Assembly: GCA_020848835.1 (NCBI GenBank)
Contig: JADLHJ010000081.1
Span: 1-64,000 of the forward strand
Direction: 5' to 3'
Length of the DNA: 64,000 nucleotides
From: Candidatus Hydrogenedentota bacterium
GTDB lineage: Bacteria > Hydrogenedentota > Hydrogenedentia > Hydrogenedentales > SLHB01
Part shown: piece by piece, positions 43,225-52,086 of the stretch
Layout: every line of letters starts with the position of its first letter
How positions within the stretch are numbered: position 1 is the stretch's first letter
Position numbers and translations under genes: made by a program
The notes under the pieces: generated by a model
The model's input: only the letters and a program-made list of their open reading frames with translations
Databases searched by the model: none
What the model was told of the DNA's origin: nothing

Positions 43225-43731
43225 ATGAATATCATCGATGCCTTGATCCAGGAACTACAGCAAGAATCCGCAACAACGCGCAAAGTTCTCGAACGCGTTC
43301 CCACGGAAAATTTCGGGTGGAAACCCCACGAAAAATCAATGGCCATGGGCCAGCTCGCGTCGCACCTCGTGGAAAACCTCTCTTGGGCCGAAGGCACCAT
43401 GAAAGAAGATGTATGGATCATGGACATGGCCACATACAAACCCTACGTCGCGGTCAACACGCAGGAACTCTTGGCAAAATTCGACGAAGATCTGCCCAAA
43501 GCAATCGACGCCATGAAAGGCGCTTCCAACGAACACATGATGAAAATGTGGGCCATGAAAACGCCGGACGGCAACACCATCTTCAGCATGCCACGCGTCG
43601 TAGTTATTCGCTCATTCGTGCTCAACCACACCTACCACCACCGCGGACAACTGACCGTCTACCTCCGCCTGAAAGATATCCCATTACCCCAAGTCTACGG
43701 CCCCACCGCCGACGAAACACAAATGAGTTAG
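43225..43731 (+). CDS. DinB-family protein
   Basis: A 168-residue four-helix-bundle protein of the DinB/YfiT type. Metal-ligand histidines are visible in LASHLVENL (about residue 47) and in LNHTYHHRGQL (about 139-144). The family includes thiol-dependent S-transferases and DNA-damage-inducible proteins with unknown roles. AAGGAG lies eight bases before the ATG, and a TATACT at 43178-43183 is a possible -10 box. Confidence 0.93.
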   Translation: MNIIDALIQELQQESATTRKVLERVPTENFGWKPHEKSMAMGQLASHLVENLSWAEGTMKEDVWIMDMATYKPYVAVNTQELLAKFDEDLPKAIDAMKGASNEHMMKMWAMKTPDGNTIFSMPRVVVIRSFVLNHTYHHRGQLTVYLRLKDIPLPQVYGPTADETQMS

Positions 43732-44014
43732 GTCAATTAGGAAAGGTACAATTCCAAACTACGTTGATGCGCGTCCTGGATTGGAGTTCCGCGTTTACGC
43801 GGTCTTGGCTTTGTGTCGCAAATGAAACAGTAGAGTGCAGCGTCTAATGTCCGCGAGACTGCCGATGCAGCGCATGATATCCCGAAGGGATTACATCCCA
43901 TAGCCCAGGGTTGGGTCGCCGAAGTCGCTTCGACTTAGGCGGACCTACCCTGGGTACCGACACCCATAAGCCCGGACAACCCTGCAAGAGTTGCGGCAAG
44001 CCCGCCATCCGCCG
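43732..44014. other. non-coding stretch with REP-like element
   Basis: No credible gene is present between dinB and the small gene downstream of hemB. Small open frames here run across an obvious palindromic element (43879-43958) and are not protein-like. Confidence 0.6.
43879..43958. repeat. REP-like long palindromic element
   Basis: ATCCC/GGGAT around 43879-43891 makes a small hairpin. A long imperfect hairpin follows: CCCAGGGT (43904-43911) pairs with ACCCTGGG (43947-43954), GGTCGCC (43914-43920) with GGCGGACC (43938-43945, one bulge), and AAGTCG (43922-43927) with CGACTT (43931-43936) around a three-base loop. The architecture matches RAYT-mobilised REP elements. I recall similar sequence strings scattered in planctomycete-type genomes; that part is memory and not a search. 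Confidence 0.75.
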
Positions 44015-44170
44015 CTACAAACTCAACAACGCGATCAAAAAATCCAGCCCGCGCACCAGAAAATTGCGCACCCCATTGCCCAACAACGAAAAAATCTGCA
44101 ACAGAATCAAAATATTCGTCAAATCAGGCGTCTGCTGCGCCATCGCGGGATGTTGTCTCCGAACCTGCAT
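44015..44170 (-). CDS. small hydrophobic protein downstream of hemB
   Basis: A 51-residue frame from ATG 44170 with GGAG ten bases upstream. After a polar start (QVRRQHPAMAQQTPD) it has two hydrophobic or amphipathic stretches (LTNILILLQIFSLLGNGV and FLVRGLDFLIALLSL). It begins 20 bases after the hemB stop on the same strand. Its composition is coherent for a tiny membrane protein, but it lies beside a palindromic repeat and could be spurious. Confidence 0.4.
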   Translation of the reverse strand: MQVRRQHPAMAQQTPDLTNILILLQIFSLLGNGVRNFLVRGLDFLIALLSL

Positions 44171-44190
44171 GTTTCGCATTCTCCGTTCCG

Positions 44191-45183
44191 TTACGATTTT
44201 GCCAGCCACTTCGCCGCGTCTTTTGCCCAGTACGTCAATATCATCTTCGCGCCCGCGCGACGAATCGACATCAACGATTCCAACGCCGCGCGCTTCTCAT
44301 CTATCCAACCGCGCTCTGCCGCCGCCTTCACCATAGAAAACTCACCGGACACATTGTACGCCGCTATCGGCAAATCAAAGCGGTCCGATGCCGCGCGAAT
44401 AATATCGAGATACGGCAGCGCCGGCTTCACCATGATGATGTCCGCGCCCTCTTCAATATCCAACGCAATCTCGCGCATCGCCTCTCGCGCATTCGGTGAA
44501 TCCATCTGATATGAACTGCGATCGCCAAATTGCGGCGGCGATTCCGCGGCATCGCGGAAAGGCCCATAAAATGCTGACGCAAATTTCGCGCTGTAGGCCA
44601 TGATCGGCAGATCGGTAAAGCCCGCGTCATCCAATCCCTTGCGAATCGCACCAACACGCCCATCCATCATGTCCGAAGGCGCAACCATGTCAGCGCCCGC
44701 GCGCGCGTGTGCCAAGGCTTCCTTCACCAACAGCCCCAACGTGGCGTCATTCTCCACATCGCGCACGCCGCGCCGGTTGGTCTTCAACGTACCGCAATGC
44801 CCGTGATCCGTGTATTCGCACATGCACACATCGGTGATCACGCAGATATCGATCTTCGCCGCTTTGATCGCCTCAATCGCCTTGCAAACGATTGCGTCTT
44901 GAATATACGCACTCGTGCCAATCGGGTCCTTCGTTTCCGGTATTCCGAATAGAATGACGGCAGGCACGCCAAGATCGGCAAGTTCCTTCACTTCTTCAAC
45001 CAACGTATCAACTGAAAACTGAAAGTTGCCGGGCATCGACGCAATCGCGTTCCGCACGCCACTGCCCGGTCGCACGAACAACGGCATGATTAGATCATCA
45101 ACGGACAAAGTCGTCTCGCGCACCATCCGCCGCAGCGCAGGCGTTGCGCGCAACCGTCTCATTCGTGTTTGCGGAAAACTCAC
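44191..45183 (-). CDS. hemB: delta-aminolevulinic acid dehydratase (porphobilinogen synthase)
   Basis: A 330-residue enzyme that condenses two 5-aminolevulinate molecules to porphobilinogen. The cysteine metal site is seen in DVCMCEYTDHGHCG (about residue 118), so it is the zinc type. The two active-site lysines are in AYSAKFASAFYGPFRDAA and IIMVKPALPYLD. The start is GTG with AGGAG six bases upstream. It is the last recognised gene of the haem operon, nine bases after cobA/hemD. Confidence 0.97.
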   Translation of the reverse strand: MSFPQTRMRRLRATPALRRMVRETTLSVDDLIMPLFVRPGSGVRNAIASMPGNFQFSVDTLVEEVKELADLGVPAVILFGIPETKDPIGTSAYIQDAIVCKAIEAIKAAKIDICVITDVCMCEYTDHGHCGTLKTNRRGVRDVENDATLGLLVKEALAHARAGADMVAPSDMMDGRVGAIRKGLDDAGFTDLPIMAYSAKFASAFYGPFRDAAESPPQFGDRSSYQMDSPNAREAMREIALDIEEGADIIMVKPALPYLDIIRAASDRFDLPIAAYNVSGEFSMVKAAAERGWIDEKRAALESLMSIRRAGAKMILTYWAKDAAKWLAKS

Positions 45184-45192
45184 GCGCCTCTC

Positions 45193-46707
45193 CTAATGTC
45201 GTCCAATCGCATCCACAATCGCATCCACAAAATGCGGAATGTCATGCGTCTCAGGCTGAATCGTCACATGCATTCCCAATTCCTCCGCGGTCTTCGCGGT
45301 AATCGGCCCGATCGATGCAAAAGCCGCCGTAGCTTTTACGCACGCCACGCGCTCCTCGCCTATCATCTCATAGAAATTGCGCGCCGTCGAGGAACTCGTA
45401 AAGGTCACCAGATCAGGTTTATACGCCAGCAACGCCTCCGCGCGTTCATCGGTAGACCGCGGCACAACGGTACGATAAGCCACAAGTTCCTTTACCTCGG
45501 CCCCGCGCTTCCGCAACTCCTCCGGCAAAAAGCTCCGCGCAATGTCCGCGCGCGGCAATAGGAATCGCTTTCCGGCCAAATCGCCTTCTCGCGCGACAAG
45601 CGCCCCCATTAACTCTTCGGCGACATATTTCTCCGGCATTAGATCTACTTTGAGGAAGCGTTTATGAAGCGCCTCAGCCGTTGCGGATCCAATCACGCAC
45701 AGCTTTACGCCAGCCAGATCGCGCGCATCACAACCCAATTCTTCCAGACGTTCGAATAACATCTCCACGCCGTTCACACTAGTCAACACGACCCAATCGT
45801 AATCACCGATATTCCCAAACGACTCATCGATCTTCGCCGGTTCCACTTCAATAGTCGGAAATTCAAAGATGTCCGCACCAAGATCATGCAACTGCCGCAC
45901 AAGCTCACTCGCCTGCGCGCGCGCGCGCGTCACCACAATCTTCTTTCCAAACAGCGGCAGGCTCTCAAACCAAGCCAGTTCATCATGCAACCCCGCGACT
46001 TCGCCGATTACCACTACTGCAGGCGGCGTAACGCCAGCTTGAACAGCTTTATCGTGAATATCTGTGAGGGTCCCAACCACTGACCGTTGCTTCGGAAAGG
46101 TCCCCGACGAAACGACTGCAACAGGAGTAGACGCATCTCGCCCCATGGCAATAATCTTTCGCGCAATGATCGGAAGGTTCTTTACGCTCATATAAAACAC
46201 GAGCGTGCCGTGCAACGAGATGTTCGCGAGATCGACCTCGCCCGATTCCAGCGCCTGCTCGTCATGTCCTGTAATCAGCGTCACGCTAGTTGATGCCCCG
46301 CGATGCGTTACCGGAATCCCCGCATACGCAGGCGCGGCAATCCCCGCAGTCACACCCGGCACAATCTCAAAAGGCACCCCCGCCGACGCCAACGCCAACG
46401 CCTCTTCACCTCCACGCCCAAACACAAACGGATCGCCGCCTTTCAACCGCACCACGCGCTTCCCCGCGCGCGCATGCGCCACCAACAAGTCATTGATTTC
46501 CGTTTGCGTCAGCGTGTGCTTGTCCGTAGCCTTTCCCGCAAACACATGCTCAGCCTTCGGCGCGTATTCCAGCAATGCAGGATTTGCGAGTGAATCATAA
46601 AAGATCACGTCCGCATGTTCGAGACATTCTTTACCGCGTACGGTGATCAGACCCGCATCACCGGGCCCGGCGCCAACGAGATAGACCTTGCCTTGCGACG
46701 CACTCAT
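45193..46707 (-). CDS. fused uroporphyrinogen-III C-methyltransferase / uroporphyrinogen-III synthase
   Basis: A 504-residue fusion. Residues 1-245 are the SUMT (CobA) domain with VYLVGAGPGDAGLITVRG, RLKGGDPFVFGRGGEE and the PVTHRGASTSVTLITGH segment. It methylates uroporphyrinogen III toward sirohaem and cobalamin. Residues about 250-504 are the HemD domain (GKKIVVTRARAQASELV, DWVVLTSVNGVEMLFERL, VTFTSSSTARNFYEM), which closes the ring. Such CobA-HemD fusions are known in several phyla. It overlaps hemC by four bases (ATGA). Confidence 0.95.
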   Translation of the reverse strand: MSASQGKVYLVGAGPGDAGLITVRGKECLEHADVIFYDSLANPALLEYAPKAEHVFAGKATDKHTLTQTEINDLLVAHARAGKRVVRLKGGDPFVFGRGGEEALALASAGVPFEIVPGVTAGIAAPAYAGIPVTHRGASTSVTLITGHDEQALESGEVDLANISLHGTLVFYMSVKNLPIIARKIIAMGRDASTPVAVVSSGTFPKQRSVVGTLTDIHDKAVQAGVTPPAVVVIGEVAGLHDELAWFESLPLFGKKIVVTRARAQASELVRQLHDLGADIFEFPTIEVEPAKIDESFGNIGDYDWVVLTSVNGVEMLFERLEELGCDARDLAGVKLCVIGSATAEALHKRFLKVDLMPEKYVAEELMGALVAREGDLAGKRFLLPRADIARSFLPEELRKRGAEVKELVAYRTVVPRSTDERAEALLAYKPDLVTFTSSSTARNFYEMIGEERVACVKATAAFASIGPITAKTAEELGMHVTIQPETHDIPHFVDAIVDAIGRH

Positions 46708-47621
46708 CGGATCGCCGCGATGATGTCCGCCGCGCCCATTTCGCGTAGGTTATTCGCGGCCGCGCGGCCAATCGACGCCGCCTCGTCGCGCCGTCCGCAG
46801 CATTCCGTGCGTAGAACTTCTTTACCATCAATACTGCACACACACGCAACAATCGTTAGCGATTCACCCTGAACACGCGCAAGCGAGCCAATCGGCACCT
46901 GGCAACCGCCTTCAAGCGAGGCCAGGCACGCGCGCTCTGCCGTTACTTCGACAAACGCATCGTCATCGTGAATGTGCGCGATGATCTCTTGAACACGCGC
47001 ATCATCCTTGCGAACCTCAATTCCAAGCGCACCCTGCGCCGTCGCGGGAATCATGATGTGCTCCAGTATCACGCTGCTAATCGCATCGGCCCGGCCGATG
47101 CGCACGATCCCCGCGCGCGCGAGAATCGCTCCCGCGAACTGCCGTTCAGCAACTTTGCGCAATCGCGTGTCAACGTTGCCGCGTAAATCGACAACATCGA
47201 GATCCTTCCGGTATGCGAGCAGCTGCGCCCTGCGCCGCAAACTCGACGTGCCCACGCTAGCGCTTTCCGGCAGCGAATCGATCGTCTCGTAGTCCGCGGA
47301 CACAAACACATCGTGTGGCTCTTCGCGTTTCGGCACACAACCGAGCGCAAGCCCCTGCGGCAATTCCGTCGGCAAATCTTTCAAACTGTGGACCGCAAGA
47401 TCGATCTTCTTTTCCAGGAGCGCCACTTCAAGTTCGCGCGTAAACAGTCCCTTGCCGCCGATCTGCGACAACGGCGCATCGAGAATCTTATCACCCTGCG
47501 TGTGGATGATCTCGATAGCGACTTCCAAACCCGGCACAGTCGCGCTCAGCAACGCACCAACGGCCTTCGACTGCGTTAATGCAAGCGTGCTGCCACGCGA
47601 CCCTATCACGATGCGCGGCAC
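46704..47621 (-). CDS. hemC: hydroxymethylbilane synthase (porphobilinogen deaminase)
   Basis: A 305-residue enzyme that polymerises four porphobilinogens. The start VIGSRGSTLALTQ, the VHSLKDLPTELP segment and TSSLRRRAQLL are conserved. The dipyrromethane cofactor cysteine is in LEGGCQVPIGSLA (about residue 240). The start codon is GTG with GGAGG about eight bases upstream, two bases after the hemA stop. Confidence 0.97.
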   Translation of the reverse strand: MPRIVIGSRGSTLALTQSKAVGALLSATVPGLEVAIEIIHTQGDKILDAPLSQIGGKGLFTRELEVALLEKKIDLAVHSLKDLPTELPQGLALGCVPKREEPHDVFVSADYETIDSLPESASVGTSSLRRRAQLLAYRKDLDVVDLRGNVDTRLRKVAERQFAGAILARAGIVRIGRADAISSVILEHIMIPATAQGALGIEVRKDDARVQEIIAHIHDDDAFVEVTAERACLASLEGGCQVPIGSLARVQGESLTIVACVCSIDGKEVLRTECCGRRDEAASIGRAAANNLREMGAADIIAAIR

Positions 47622-47623
47622 CG

Positions 47624-48904
47624 CTAACCCTCCTTGATTCCAAATAACCGCTTCGCAAACGCCAGCACCTTGCTCGGGTCCTGGTCCGCGACCTCACGCT
47701 TAAGTTGCACCGTCGGCTGATGCAGCATCGAGTTTGTAATACGCTTGGAGAGCGCCGTCATGATCTCGCGCACTGCTTCATCGTTTTCGCCGAGATTAGG
47801 CAGTTGATTCAGCGACTTGTGTAGCTCGCGTTCGCGAATGGCGTGTAGATTCGCTGCGAGAGATACTATTGTCGGCTCCGCCACAAGCCCCTGCAGCCAG
47901 CCCCAGAACTGATCAACGCCTTCTTCGATCCGCTTCATGCACTGATCGACTTCCTGCCGCCGCGCATCCAGATTGGCTGCTGCAACGCTTTGCAAATCGT
48001 CAACATCGTAGAGATATACGTTGTCCATTTTCTTCACCGCCGGGTCAATATTGCGCGGCACTGCGATATCGATCACGCAAAATGGCTCATTCCCTCGCTT
48101 GCGCAACGCACGATGAAAATGCGCCGGCGTCAACAGATATTGCGGTGCCGCGGTAGACGAAATGACAATATCCGCGCGCGGCAAGTTTTCTTCAAGCGCA
48201 TCCAGCGGCAACGGTTCGCCGCGTACGCGTTCCGCAAGGCTCATAGCCTTTTCTTGGCTGCGGTTGACCAGCAACACACGATCAACGCCGCGGGTTACCA
48301 GGCTCCGAAGCGTCACTTCGCCCATCTTACCTGACCCGATCACCATCACGGTCTTACCCGCAAGATCGGAAAAGATCGACACGGCCAGATCGACGGCAAC
48401 GCTTCCAACGGAGACTTTGCCCGCGCTAATGCTCGTGCGCGTTCGCACATCCTTCGCGATTGCAAACGCCCTCTGAAACAGCGCGTGCGTAACCTTGTCC
48501 GCGCACTGCTCTGTTTGCGCGACAAGAAAAGCGTCGTGCACTTGGCCAAGAATCTGCGCCTCGCCCACTACCAGACTGTCGAGGCTCGACGTCACGCGAA
48601 ACAGATGGCCAATTGTTTCGCGTCCGTCGTATTCGTAAAGGGCCTCGCCAAATTCGGATTCCGGCACTTTGTGCCAATCGCTGATGAACTTGCGTATCGT
48701 GTCGTGCGCTTCACCCGAAGACGCCTCCGTACTCGCATAAATCTCCACGCGGTTGCACGTGCTTAAGATCACAACACCGGCATCGCCCAACTGTTCGCGC
48801 AGGTTCATCAGTGCGCCCGGCAGCATCTTCTCCGCGAAGTGCAGACGTTCGCGTAGCTCCACCGAACTCGTGTGATGGCTCAAGCCAACGACGACGAGGT
48901 TCAT
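47624..48904 (-). CDS. hemA: glutamyl-tRNA reductase
   Basis: A 426-residue enzyme that reduces glutamyl-tRNA to glutamate-1-semialdehyde, the committed step of C5 haem synthesis. Signatures: VVVGLSHHTSSVELRERL at the start, catalytic cysteine in VVILSTCNRVEIYA (about 50), and the NADPH-binding VMVIGSGKMGEVTLRSL. The ATG at 48904 overlaps the TGA of the upstream ccsA-like gene. hemL, the next pathway step, is not in the window. Confidence 0.97.
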   Translation of the reverse strand: MNLVVVGLSHHTSSVELRERLHFAEKMLPGALMNLREQLGDAGVVILSTCNRVEIYASTEASSGEAHDTIRKFISDWHKVPESEFGEALYEYDGRETIGHLFRVTSSLDSLVVGEAQILGQVHDAFLVAQTEQCADKVTHALFQRAFAIAKDVRTRTSISAGKVSVGSVAVDLAVSIFSDLAGKTVMVIGSGKMGEVTLRSLVTRGVDRVLLVNRSQEKAMSLAERVRGEPLPLDALEENLPRADIVISSTAAPQYLLTPAHFHRALRKRGNEPFCVIDIAVPRNIDPAVKKMDNVYLYDVDDLQSVAAANLDARRQEVDQCMKRIEEGVDQFWGWLQGLVAEPTIVSLAANLHAIRERELHKSLNQLPNLGENDEAVREIMTALSKRITNSMLHQPTVQLKREVADQDPSKVLAFAKRLFGIKEG

Positions 48905-49749
48905 GCGGCCGAACTCCAAAAGCCGGCGTCTTTGAGGTTTGTCACGCTAAGCAATAGATAAATCGCCAGCATCGCCCCAAAACCTATGACCATCACATAG
49001 GCCAGCTTTTGCCCCCGCAACAGTCCCAACCGCCGCGAATGAAAGGAAAAGGAATACAACCCCGCCATAAACACCGCAAACAGAATCTTCGCGGAAAGCC
49101 ACCACCGCACGCCAAGTTCATCGGGGTACAAATACACCCCCACGAACCCAAGAATCAGCGTGATCGCGAAGAATGGATAACCCCACTTGATGAGTCGGTA
49201 AAGCGTCGCATCCAGATACTCGAGCGGCGGCAGCTTTGCCGTGCGTGCAGTGTTTAGCGGAGACTTCAACCGCCGCGCCTGCACGATATACACCGCGCTC
49301 GTGAGGCTTGCGATCAGAAAAAGCGCATACGCCAGGAATGCAAGCCCCACGTGTACCGCAAGAAACACGTCGTCCAGTTCCTTGGGGGCCTCGTGCAACG
49401 TTTTAAACCCGATTGCGACGTTCATTAGCGACAACGCGGCCAAAGGCGGCGCGTAATAACATACCAACGGACGCAACGGTTCTGTCCGAACCAGCATCAG
49501 GACGATGCCCGTGGACATCACCAGCAACAAGTTCACGATGTCCACCATTGTAGTGAGTGGTATACGTCCGTAGTTCACCCAACGCAAACAGAACGCGACA
49601 AGCAAGAGTCCCGCCGCGATGCTAATCGCCCGCTGCGTCACAGCAAGCATGTTGGGTTTGTCACCGCGAAGGTATAAAAACGATGTCAGTGTGGCCGTGG
49701 CAAACAGCGCAAAGGCCGCGTAGAACGCTATGTCTATGACTATCGGCAT
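48901..49749 (-). CDS. CcsA/HemX-type cytochrome c assembly membrane protein
   Basis: A 282-residue protein with about eight helices of the CcmC/CcsA superfamily. Histidines that may bind haem occur in LAVHVGLAFLAYALFL and FSFHSRRLG. The tryptophan-rich WWD loop of bona fide haem handlers is reduced to TLVGIMVD-like wording (IPLTTMVDIVNLL and RWWLSAK). The first position of a hem operon parallels hemX of Bacillus hemAXCDBL, so it may tune HemA levels. Cytochrome c maturation is the alternative, and the window does encode c-type cytochromes. Confidence 0.85.
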   Translation of the reverse strand: MPIVIDIAFYAAFALFATATLTSFLYLRGDKPNMLAVTQRAISIAAGLLLVAFCLRWVNYGRIPLTTMVDIVNLLLVMSTGIVLMLVRTEPLRPLVCYYAPPLAALSLMNVAIGFKTLHEAPKELDDVFLAVHVGLAFLAYALFLIASLTSAVYIVQARRLKSPLNTARTAKLPPLEYLDATLYRLIKWGYPFFAITLILGFVGVYLYPDELGVRWWLSAKILFAVFMAGLYSFSFHSRRLGLLRGQKLAYVMVIGFGAMLAIYLLLSVTNLKDAGFWSSAA

Positions 49750-49815
49750 CGTGGTCGTACCGTCCTATGAATATCAACGGGAAAGGATACCGTAAAGCGG
49801 CCCGAAACCGCCAAT

Positions 49816-51195
49816 TTACGCGGATTTTTGCGATGCCCGCGGTTCTAGCGACGCGATAACAACATAAACTACCAGCGACGAAAAGAGTGCGATGAGATAG
49901 GGATACGAAAGCGCGAAAGCAAAACTGGAAACTAGCCACGCCGCGCTGCCCATGACAAGCGCCGCTCCCGCCGCCCATTTCCCGCCGAATCCACTAAACA
50001 GCGCAAACACGCCCACAATTAAAATTCCCGCACTGCCAAACGCAGACGCCTCTTCTACCTTGTCATGAATCGTGCCCTCGCGAATCGCGAAAAGATACGC
50101 CATCGCGCCGAACGCAACCACGCAAATCCGAGCAAGACGTACTTTCAACTCCTCCGTGGCATTTGGAAGCAACGGCAAGATCACATTGTGCGACATCAAC
50201 GCCGCAGCCGCGAGCAGCGCGCTATCCACGGTAGAAAGAATTGCGGAAATCAGCGCCCCTGCAAATACAACATACAGTGCGGGATGCAAAAGCTTGTCAG
50301 CCACAGTCGGCAGAAATTGATCCGGTTCCTCCAAATCGGCGACAAGACTGCCACCAATGAGCGCGATGATTACGGGAATTGCCCCCACAATAAAATACAC
50401 ACCAGCGCCCGCAAGCGCAGATCGTTTCGCAACGTGTTCACTGCGCGACGCCAGCGTACGTGAGATCAATTCCTGTGCAAGGACAGAACCAAAGATCGGA
50501 ATCGCCCATGCCTCGATCCGTTCTAATACGCTCGCTTCTTCGCCAAGTAAATTTAGCTTCTCCGGGTCGATCTTTGTGATCGCCTCGTACGCGCCGCCCA
50601 ACTCGCCGACAACCGCAAACAGGATAAAGAATAGACCTAGAATTAAGACGACACCCTGCACCGCATCCGTGACCGCATCGGCAAGCAAACCACCCGAGCC
50701 GGTGTACAAGACGACCACAATTGCGGCGCATAGAATCGTGATCTCCGGTCGGATATTGGAAATAGCGGAAATGACCTGCCCAAACGCGTGTATCTGCGCG
50801 CCCGCCCAAATCACCGAACTCGGCACGATCACCAGCGCCGCAATTTTCTCTACCCCACCCCCATAACGCTGCCGAAACAGATCGCCCAGCGTCGTGAGGC
50901 GCCGCCGGTACAGCGGCACAGCAAATACGAGTCCCATGAACAACAAACAAATCGTATAACCAAACGGGTCCGAGCGGCTCCCCGCGAGTCCATCTTCGTA
51001 CACCGCGGCGGATGATCCGATACAAGTCTCCGCGCCAAACCACGTCGCGAAGATACTCATCGTGGCCATGAAGTACCCGAGACGCCGCCCAGCGAGCAGA
51101 TAGTCCGTTTCAGTTTTCGTGCGCCGCGAAACGTACAGTCCGATGGCGAGCTGCAGAAGTACGTAGAAGATGACGCCGGCCAGCACCCAGTTCAT
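49816..51195 (-). CDS. sodium/solute symporter (SSS family)
   Basis: A 459-residue polytopic transporter with about thirteen helices. Family wording: YLLAGRRLGYFMATMSIFATWFGAETCIGSSAAVYEDGL, LADAVTDAVQGVVL, and SALLAAAALMSHNVI near the sodium-site helix. The substrate is not readable from the sequence. It lies three bases after the N-carbamoylputrescine amidase gene in the same direction, so uptake of agmatine, putrescine or a related compound is an attractive inference. Confidence 0.9.
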   Translation of the reverse strand: MNWVLAGVIFYVLLQLAIGLYVSRRTKTETDYLLAGRRLGYFMATMSIFATWFGAETCIGSSAAVYEDGLAGSRSDPFGYTICLLFMGLVFAVPLYRRRLTTLGDLFRQRYGGGVEKIAALVIVPSSVIWAGAQIHAFGQVISAISNIRPEITILCAAIVVVLYTGSGGLLADAVTDAVQGVVLILGLFFILFAVVGELGGAYEAITKIDPEKLNLLGEEASVLERIEAWAIPIFGSVLAQELISRTLASRSEHVAKRSALAGAGVYFIVGAIPVIIALIGGSLVADLEEPDQFLPTVADKLLHPALYVVFAGALISAILSTVDSALLAAAALMSHNVILPLLPNATEELKVRLARICVVAFGAMAYLFAIREGTIHDKVEEASAFGSAGILIVGVFALFSGFGGKWAAGAALVMGSAAWLVSSFAFALSYPYLIALFSSLVVYVVIASLEPRASQKSA

Positions 51196-51198
51196 GCG

Positions 51199-52086
51199 CT
51201 AATCCAACAGCCGCTGATTCAAACCATTGTACGCGTCAACGCGCCGATCGCGCAGGAACGGCCAAATGCGCCGAACCGTTTCCGTGCGCCCGCGCTCAAT
51301 CTCCGCGACTATCACCTGCTCCGCGTCAATGTTCCCCTGCGCGATGATCTCCCCCTGCGGCCCCGCGACAAAGCTGCTCCCCCAGAAATGAATCCCCTCC
51401 GACGCGCCAGTGGGATCCGGCTCAAACCCCGTGCGATTTACAACAATCACCGGTAAACCGTTCGCAATCGCGTGACTCCGCTGCACCGTTGTCCACGCAT
51501 CGCGCTGCCGTTCTTTCTCGTCGTCCGGATCGCTCGGCGTCCACCCGATCGCCGTCGGATAGATCAACACCTCCGCGCCGCGCAACGCCATCAACCGCGC
51601 CGCCTCCGGAAACCATTGATCCCAACACACGAGTACGCCCAGTCTACCTACAGACGTATCAATCGGGTGAAACCCCAAATCGCCCGGCGTGAAATAAAAC
51701 TTCTCGTAAAATCCTGGATCGTCGGGGATATGCATCTTTCGATATTTCCCAGCGATGCTGCCATCCGAATCGAACACCACCGCCGTGTTGTGATAAACGC
51801 CCGCCGCGCGCCGTTCGAACAATGACGATACGACGACAACCCCAGATTCATGCGCCTGCGTCCCAACACGCGCCGCAGCGGGTCCAGGAATCGATTCCGC
51901 CCAATCAAAAAACGACGTGTCTTCGCACTGGCAGAAGTACGGCCCGCAGTGTAGCTCCTGCAACACGACCAGTTCCGCACCCTTTGCGGCAGCCTCGCGA
52001 ATGAACCGCAACGACAGCTCCAAGTTCTGTTCGCGATCCGTGCCGCACGCCTGCTGCACCATCGCGACTTTCAAAGTCTCGCTCAT
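51199..52086 (-). CDS. aguB: N-carbamoylputrescine amidase (nitrilase family)
   Basis: A 295-residue carbon-nitrogen hydrolase with the Glu-Lys-Cys triad: E in VVLQELHCGPYFCQ (about 42), K in YRKMHIPDDPGF and C in GVLVCWDQWFPEAAR (about 150). It hydrolyses N-carbamoylputrescine to putrescine, CO2 and ammonia. Its ATG overlaps the aguA stop (ATGA), which supports the assignment over other nitrilases. Confidence 0.94.
   Translation of the reverse strand: MSETLKVAMVQQACGTDREQNLELSLRFIREAAAKGAELVVLQELHCGPYFCQCEDTSFFDWAESIPGPAAARVGTQAHESGVVVVSSLFERRAAGVYHNTAVVFDSDGSIAGKYRKMHIPDDPGFYEKFYFTPGDLGFHPIDTSVGRLGVLVCWDQWFPEAARLMALRGAEVLIYPTAIGWTPSDPDDEKERQRDAWTTVQRSHAIANGLPVIVVNRTGFEPDPTGASEGIHFWGSSFVAGPQGEIIAQGNIDAEQVIVAEIERGRTETVRRIWPFLRDRRVDAYNGLNQRLLD

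Noticed and set aside
43911-44336. Plus-strand open frame (141 codons) after dinB
   Set aside because: It runs through the REP-like hairpin and then antisense into hemB, with no ribosome site or coherent composition.
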